64,000 bases of DNA, taken from NCBI RefSeq assembly GCF_002072105.2, contig NZ_MTBC01000003.1:62001-126000 (forward strand). Reading direction: 5' to 3'. The notes beneath the pieces are model-generated. The model saw only the letters and a program-made list of their open reading frames with translations. It was not told the origin of the DNA and did not search any database. The DNA is from Croceivirga radicis (lineage in GTDB: Bacteria; Bacteroidota; Bacteroidia; Flavobacteriales; Flavobacteriaceae). The translations under genes and the position numbers were made by a program. This document shows, one piece after another, positions 59,968 through 64,000 of this stretch (positions within the stretch are counted from its first letter, which is position 1; each line of letters opens with the position of its first letter).

Positions 59968-62073
59968 ATGAAACCCAACTTGCTTTACACACCCTTGGTT
60001 TACCTAAAAGGTGTTGGCCCTAATCGTGCCGAGACCTTAAAAAGTGAGCTAGGCCTTGAAACGTATGGCGATCTACTGCAATTTTATCCCAATCGGTATC
60101 TAGATAAAACCCAATATTATAAAATCTCGCAGTTGCACAATAGCGGAGCAGATGTACAAATAGTAGGTAAGATTGTGCATCTAAAAACCGTGGAACAAAA
60201 ACGTGGAAAACGCTTAGTAGCTACATATGTAGACGAAACGGGACAAATGGAATTGGTTTGGTTTAGAGGTCACAAATGGATAAAAGAGAACATAAAAATG
60301 AATACCCCTTACGTGGTTTTTGGTAAGGTAAATCGTTTTGGGAGTACCTTTTCCATGCCACATCCAGAAATGGAATTACTTAAAGACCACCAAGCCGGAC
60401 TTAAAATAAGTATGCAACCCATTTATCCGTCTACGGAAAAACTTACCAATAAAGGCATTACCAACAAGGTAGTAAGTAAAATGGTGCAACAATTGTTCAT
60501 GGAAACCAAGGCTAATTTTTCAGAAACTTTGAGCCAAGGGTTACTCAACGAATTGAATTTATTACCAAGACCGGAATCTTTACTTAATATTCATTTCCCA
60601 AAAAGTCAAGATTTATTGGCTAAAGCACAGTTTCGATTGAAATTTGAGGAGTTATTTTACGTACAACTGCAATTACTATCTAAAAAGGCAGTGCGAAAAC
60701 GCAAGATAAAAGGAATGCCTTTTACCGCCGTAGGCGAAAAATTCAATGAATTTTATGCCAATCACCTACCATTTGAGCTTACCAATGCCCAAAAACGGGT
60801 GATAAAAGAGATTCGTAATGATATGGGCAGTAGTGCACAAATGAACCGTTTATTGCAAGGCGATGTTGGTTCTGGTAAAACTATTGTTGCCTTAATGTGT
60901 ATGCTTTTGGCCATAGATAACAGCTACCAAGCCTGTCTAATGGCACCTACCGAGATTTTGGCACAGCAGCATTACAATGGATTAAAAGAATTATTGCATA
61001 AAACCGACATAAAAATTGCCTTATTAACTGGTTCAACCAAAAAGGCAGAACGTACATTTTTGCACAACCAATTAGAAAATGGCAATCTTAACATCTTGGT
61101 TGGTACCCATGCCGTTTTAGAAGATAAAGTACAGTTTAAAAATCTAGGGTTAGCCATCATAGATGAACAACATCGTTTTGGGGTTGCCCAACGGTCTAAA
61201 CTGTGGCAGAAAAACACCATTCCTCCCCACATTTTAGTTATGACCGCCACTCCAATTCCAAGAACCTTGGCCATGAGTTTGTATGGCGATTTGGATATTT
61301 CCGTAATAGATGAACTACCGCCTGGCCGCAAACCTATTAAAACCGTGCATCGTTTTGATGCCAACCGATTAAAAGTTTTCCGTTTTATAAAAGACGAAAT
61401 AGAAAAAGGTAGACAAATTTATGTGGTTTATCCACTGATTCAAGAAAGCGAAGCCCTTGATTATAAAGACCTAATGGATGGTTATGAGAGTATTGCACGG
61501 GAGTTTCCTTCTCCCAAATACCAAATCTCCATTGTTCACGGACAAATGAAGCCGCAAGACAAGGATTATGAAATGGATCGCTTTGTTAAGGGTGAAACAC
61601 AAATTATGGTAGCTACCACCGTAATAGAAGTGGGTGTTAACGTGCCCAATGCGTCCGTTATGATTATTGAGAGTGCAGAAAAATTTGGACTATCCCAGTT
61701 ACATCAGCTCCGTGGGCGTGTAGGAAGGGGTGCCGAGCAGAGTTTTTGTATTCTAATGACGAGCCATAAACTATCTGAAGATGCTAAAACACGCCTAGAA
61801 ACCATGTGTAGAACCAATGATGGATTTGAAATTGCCGAAGTTGACCTAAAATTACGCGGACCAGGTGATTTAATGGGTACACAACAAAGCGGAATGTTAA
61901 ATCTTAAAATTGCTGATATTGTTAAAGATAATCCTATTCTAAAATTGGCACGTTACCATGCTATCCAATTGCTTAAGAACGACCCAAAATTAGAACAACC
62001 AGACCATCATGTAATTAGAAATACCTATACGCAACTAGTTAAGGGTAAAGGACTTTGGGGCTACATTAGTTAA
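59968..62073 (+). CDS. recG: ATP-dependent DNA helicase RecG
   Basis: A 701-residue branch-migration helicase that regresses stalled forks. The N-terminal wedge/OB domain (about 1-200) starts LVYLKGVGPNRAETLKSELG. Walker A is LLQGDVGSGKTIVALM with the loop at 298-305, and the DExH motif is IIDEQHRFG. TATPIPRTLAMSLYGDLD, then RGRVGRGAEQSFC and DLKLRGPGDLMGTQQSG complete the RecG-type C-terminus. Length and motifs are normal. Confidence 0.97.
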   Translation: MKPNLLYTPLVYLKGVGPNRAETLKSELGLETYGDLLQFYPNRYLDKTQYYKISQLHNSGADVQIVGKIVHLKTVEQKRGKRLVATYVDETGQMELVWFRGHKWIKENIKMNTPYVVFGKVNRFGSTFSMPHPEMELLKDHQAGLKISMQPIYPSTEKLTNKGITNKVVSKMVQQLFMETKANFSETLSQGLLNELNLLPRPESLLNIHFPKSQDLLAKAQFRLKFEELFYVQLQLLSKKAVRKRKIKGMPFTAVGEKFNEFYANHLPFELTNAQKRVIKEIRNDMGSSAQMNRLLQGDVGSGKTIVALMCMLLAIDNSYQACLMAPTEILAQQHYNGLKELLHKTDIKIALLTGSTKKAERTFLHNQLENGNLNILVGTHAVLEDKVQFKNLGLAIIDEQHRFGVAQRSKLWQKNTIPPHILVMTATPIPRTLAMSLYGDLDISVIDELPPGRKPIKTVHRFDANRLKVFRFIKDEIEKGRQIYVVYPLIQESEALDYKDLMDGYESIAREFPSPKYQISIVHGQMKPQDKDYEMDRFVKGETQIMVATTVIEVGVNVPNASVMIIESAEKFGLSQLHQLRGRVGRGAEQSFCILMTSHKLSEDAKTRLETMCRTNDGFEIAEVDLKLRGPGDLMGTQQSGMLNLKIADIVKDNPILKLARYHAIQLLKNDPKLEQPDHHVIRNTYTQLVKGKGLWGYIS

Positions 62074-62174
62074 ACTGACCCAACTGTAACAATAGCCAAC
62101 TTTTCTGTTGAACATCGTAATTTCATGTCCTACCCTACCCTGTTGAAACAATGCTATTGCTTAGATTTGAAAGC

Positions 62175-62182
62175 TAAATTTG
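62175..62182 (+). promoter_or_regulatory. Candidate -7 box for leuC
   Basis: TAAATTTG fits TAnnTTTG and ends 13 bases before the leuC ATG. A possible TTG at 62157 is only 15 bases away, shorter than usual. No leader peptide or attenuator was seen in the 122-base spacer after recG. Confidence 0.35.
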
Positions 62183-62195
62183 TAATTACAGAGAC

Positions 62196-63605
62196 ATGGG
62201 TAAAACGCTTTTTGATAAAGTTTGGGATTCACACGTTGTTAAGAATATAGAAAACGGTCCGGACGTCCTATTTATAGACCGTCATTTGGTACATGAGGTA
62301 ACAAGTCCGGTAGCCTTTTTAGGTCTTAAAAACAGAAATATTCCTGTTTTGTATCCAAATAGGACTTTTGCAACGGCAGACCACAATACCCCTACTATAA
62401 ACCAACACTTACCAGTAAAAGACGAATTATCTGCAAATCAGCTAAAAGCATTAGAGAAAAATGCAGGTGAACATGGTATTCCTTACTGGGGCCTTGGACA
62501 TGAAAAAAACGGAATTGTACACGTAATAGGTCCAGAAAACGGAATTACCGTTCCTGGTGCAACTATCGTGTGTGGAGATTCCCATACTTCTACTCACGGT
62601 GCTTTTGGTGCCATTGCCTTTGGTATTGGAACATCAGAAGTAGAAATGGTATTGGCCAGCCAATGTATAATGCAGCCAAAGCCTAAAAAAATGCGAATTA
62701 ATATTGAGGGCGAATTAAGCACGGCGGTTACGCCAAAAGACGTTGCCCTATTTATTATATCTAAACTTACCACTTCTGGCGCTACGGGTTATTTTGTAGA
62801 ATACGCTGGTAGCGTTTTTAGAGAAATGAGTATGGAAGGCCGTATGACGGTTTGTAACTTAAGTATAGAAATGGGTGCCCGTGGTGGTATGATTGCCCCA
62901 GACGAAAAAACATTTGAATATGTTAAAGGAAGAGAGTTTGCACCTAAAGGCACAGACTGGGATAAAGCCATGGCTTATTGGGAAACCTTATATACTGAAG
63001 ATGACGCTACGTTTGACAAGGAGTTAACTTTTGCGGCCAGCGAAATAGAACCTATGATTACCTACGGTACCAATCCAGGTATGGGCTTTGGTATTAGCAA
63101 CTCTATCCCAACGGCGGAACAAATAGACGGAGCTAAAGCAACCTTTGCTAAGTCATTAGCCTACATGGAGTTCAACGAGGGCGATTCTATGATTGGTAAA
63201 CCAATAGATTTTGTGTTCTTAGGAAGTTGCACCAACGGGCGAATTGAGGATTTTAGAGCTTTTGCTTCTATAATTAAAGGAAGAAAGAAAGCAGATAATG
63301 TAACGGCTTGGCTAGTTCCTGGTTCTCATAAGGTAGAAGCTGCCATTAAAGAAGAAGGAATTTTAGACATTTTACAAGAAGCTGGTTTTGAATTGCGAGA
63401 GCCTGGTTGCTCTGCTTGTTTAGCTATGAACGATGACAAGGTGCCTGCAGGCAAATATGCGGTAAGCACCAGTAACCGAAACTTTGAAGGCAGACAAGGT
63501 CCTGGCTCTAGAACACTTTTGGCAAGCCCGCTAGTTGCAGCAGCAGCAGCGGTAACGGGCAAGGTAACAGACCCAAGGGAATTAATGCAATTGCAAGAAG
63601 CATAA
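62196..63605 (+). CDS. leuC: 3-isopropylmalate dehydratase large subunit
   Basis: A 469-residue aconitase-family subunit for leucine synthesis, isomerising 2-isopropylmalate to 3-isopropylmalate with LeuD. The Fe-S cysteines are C345 (GSCTNGR), C405 and C408 (GCSACLAMN). The front signature [18 protein letters not shown] is present, along with [11 protein letters not shown] near the end. Length is standard. leuD follows after 57 bases. Confidence 0.97.
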   Translation: MGKTLFDKVWDSHVVKNIENGPDVLFIDRHLVHEVTSPVAFLGLKNRNIPVLYPNRTFATADHNTPTINQHLPVKDELSANQLKALEKNAGEHGIPYWGLGHEKNGIVHVIGPENGITVPGATIVCGDSHTSTHGAFGAIAFGIGTSEVEMVLASQCIMQPKPKKMRINIEGELSTAVTPKDVALFIISKLTTSGATGYFVEYAGSVFREMSMEGRMTVCNLSIEMGARGGMIAPDEKTFEYVKGREFAPKGTDWDKAMAYWETLYTEDDATFDKELTFAASEIEPMITYGTNPGMGFGISNSIPTAEQIDGAKATFAKSLAYMEFNEGDSMIGKPIDFVFLGSCTNGRIEDFRAFASIIKGRKKADNVTAWLVPGSHKVEAAIKEEGILDILQEAGFELREPGCSACLAMNDDKVPAGKYAVSTSNRNFEGRQGPGSRTLLASPLVAAAAAVTGKVTDPRELMQLQEA

Positions 63606-63662
63606 TCAATCTAAAATCTAAATATTTCTGCTCTAGCGGAAATCAAAATAAAGCATACGACT

Positions 63663-64000
63663 ATGGCATACGATAAATTTGAAGTTTTAACGAGTACCGC
63701 AGTACCTTTACCTATAGAAAACGTAGATACAGACCAGATTATTCCTGCTCGTTTCTTAAAAGCAACAGAACGTAAAGGATTTGGAGACAACCTTTTCCGT
63801 GATTGGAGATACAACAATGACGGAACTCCCAAAGAAAGTTTTGTACTAAATAATGCCCAATACGGCGGTAAAATTCTTGTAGGTGGTAAAAACTTTGGTT
63901 CTGGTTCCTCTAGAGAACATGCTGCTTGGGCAGTATACGATTATGGGTTTAGATGTGTAGTATCTAGTTTCTTTGCAGACATTTTTAGAAACAATTGTTT
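63663..64000 (+). CDS. leuD: 3-isopropylmalate dehydratase small subunit (3' truncated)
   Basis: The start and first 112 codons of LeuD, the swivel-domain subunit. It begins [16 protein letters not shown] and has [14 protein letters not shown] and the [14 protein letters not shown] motif. The frame is open to the window edge. It follows leuC in the same direction, completing the isopropylmalate isomerase pair. Confidence 0.95.
   Translation, partial: MAYDKFEVLTSTAVPLPIENVDTDQIIPARFLKATERKGFGDNLFRDWRYNNDGTPKESFVLNNAQYGGKILVGGKNFGSGSSREHAAWAVYDYGFRCVVSSFFADIFRNNC

Noticed and set aside
1-64000. tRNA or rRNA genes, CRISPR arrays, insertion sequences, prophage
   Set aside because: Intergenic spaces are all under 200 bases, and none shows cloverleaf-like, spacer-repeat or transposase signals. 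Coding content is housekeeping or envelope throughout.

Overview
The window is a gene-dense, AT-rich chromosomal segment from a member of the Bacteroidota, most likely a marine Flavobacteriaceae. The evidence is the gene content: a CarboxypepD_reg/TonB-plug module, DUF4369-TlpA and SPII lipoproteins, a fused alpha/beta branched-chain E1, DUF1704/QEGLA and TIGR03915/TIGR03916 families. Putative -7 boxes of the TAnnTTTG type, weak Shine-Dalgarno signals and several TTG starts agree with this. There are no rRNA or tRNA genes, insertion sequences, prophage genes or CRISPR arrays, and no stretch over 300 bases lacks a gene.

Layout. 1-7.5 kb: the 3' end of ppk1, a cytosolic substrate-binding-like protein, a single-domain response regulator, ung, a probable D-glutamate pair (DgcA-like racemase plus DgcN/DUF1611), mutS2 without a visible Smr domain, and a DCC-family thiol protein. 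7.6-15.8 kb: a MuiA/DUF4139 protein carrying an inserted CarboxypepD_reg plus TonB-plug module, a DUF748/AsmA-like protein, a DUF1704/QEGLA protein related to MATCAP metallopeptidases, a dicarboxylate symporter, aroC and an LpxH-like phosphoesterase. 15.8-30 kb: a GlcD-GlpC fusion dehydrogenase, envelope proteins (porin-like protein, TlpA lipoprotein, propeller/beta-helix lipoprotein), rhomboid, an LpxL-type acyltransferase, glmM, acpH, a lipidated gamma-glutamyltransferase, a DUF1338 dioxygenase and two small envelope proteins. 30-37 kb is a DNA-damage block: a self-cleaving XRE-S24 (LexA-like) regulator faces, across a 91-base region with repeated palindromes, a radical-SAM DNA repair protein and its TIGR03915 partner. 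A free-standing Tudor-like protein, uvrA and a LOG-family gene follow. 37-47 kb: an unusual M1-peptidase-like protein without its zinc site fused to a predicted outer-membrane barrel, the fused E1, DoxX, holA facing an orphan HsdR-N nuclease domain, a GT2 glycosyltransferase and an OmpA lipoprotein. 47-64 kb: YciO, a histidine kinase, uvrD/pcrA, a DsrE-like protein, an M20 amidohydrolase, an FMN-dependent glutamate synthase-like protein, a degenerate OmpA-like protein, DinB, a patatin coupled to an intact M1 peptidase, recG and leuC-leuD (leuD is cut by the window edge).

The main themes are DNA repair (ung, mutS2, the S24/radical-SAM cassette, uvrA, uvrD, recG, holA) and envelope or lipid A metabolism. 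The points most worth follow-up are the inactive M1/barrel fusion at 37.2-40.0 kb, the LexA-like cassette with its operator array at 30.0-33.0 kb, and the MuiA protein carrying a TonB plug without a barrel at 7.6-9.7 kb.
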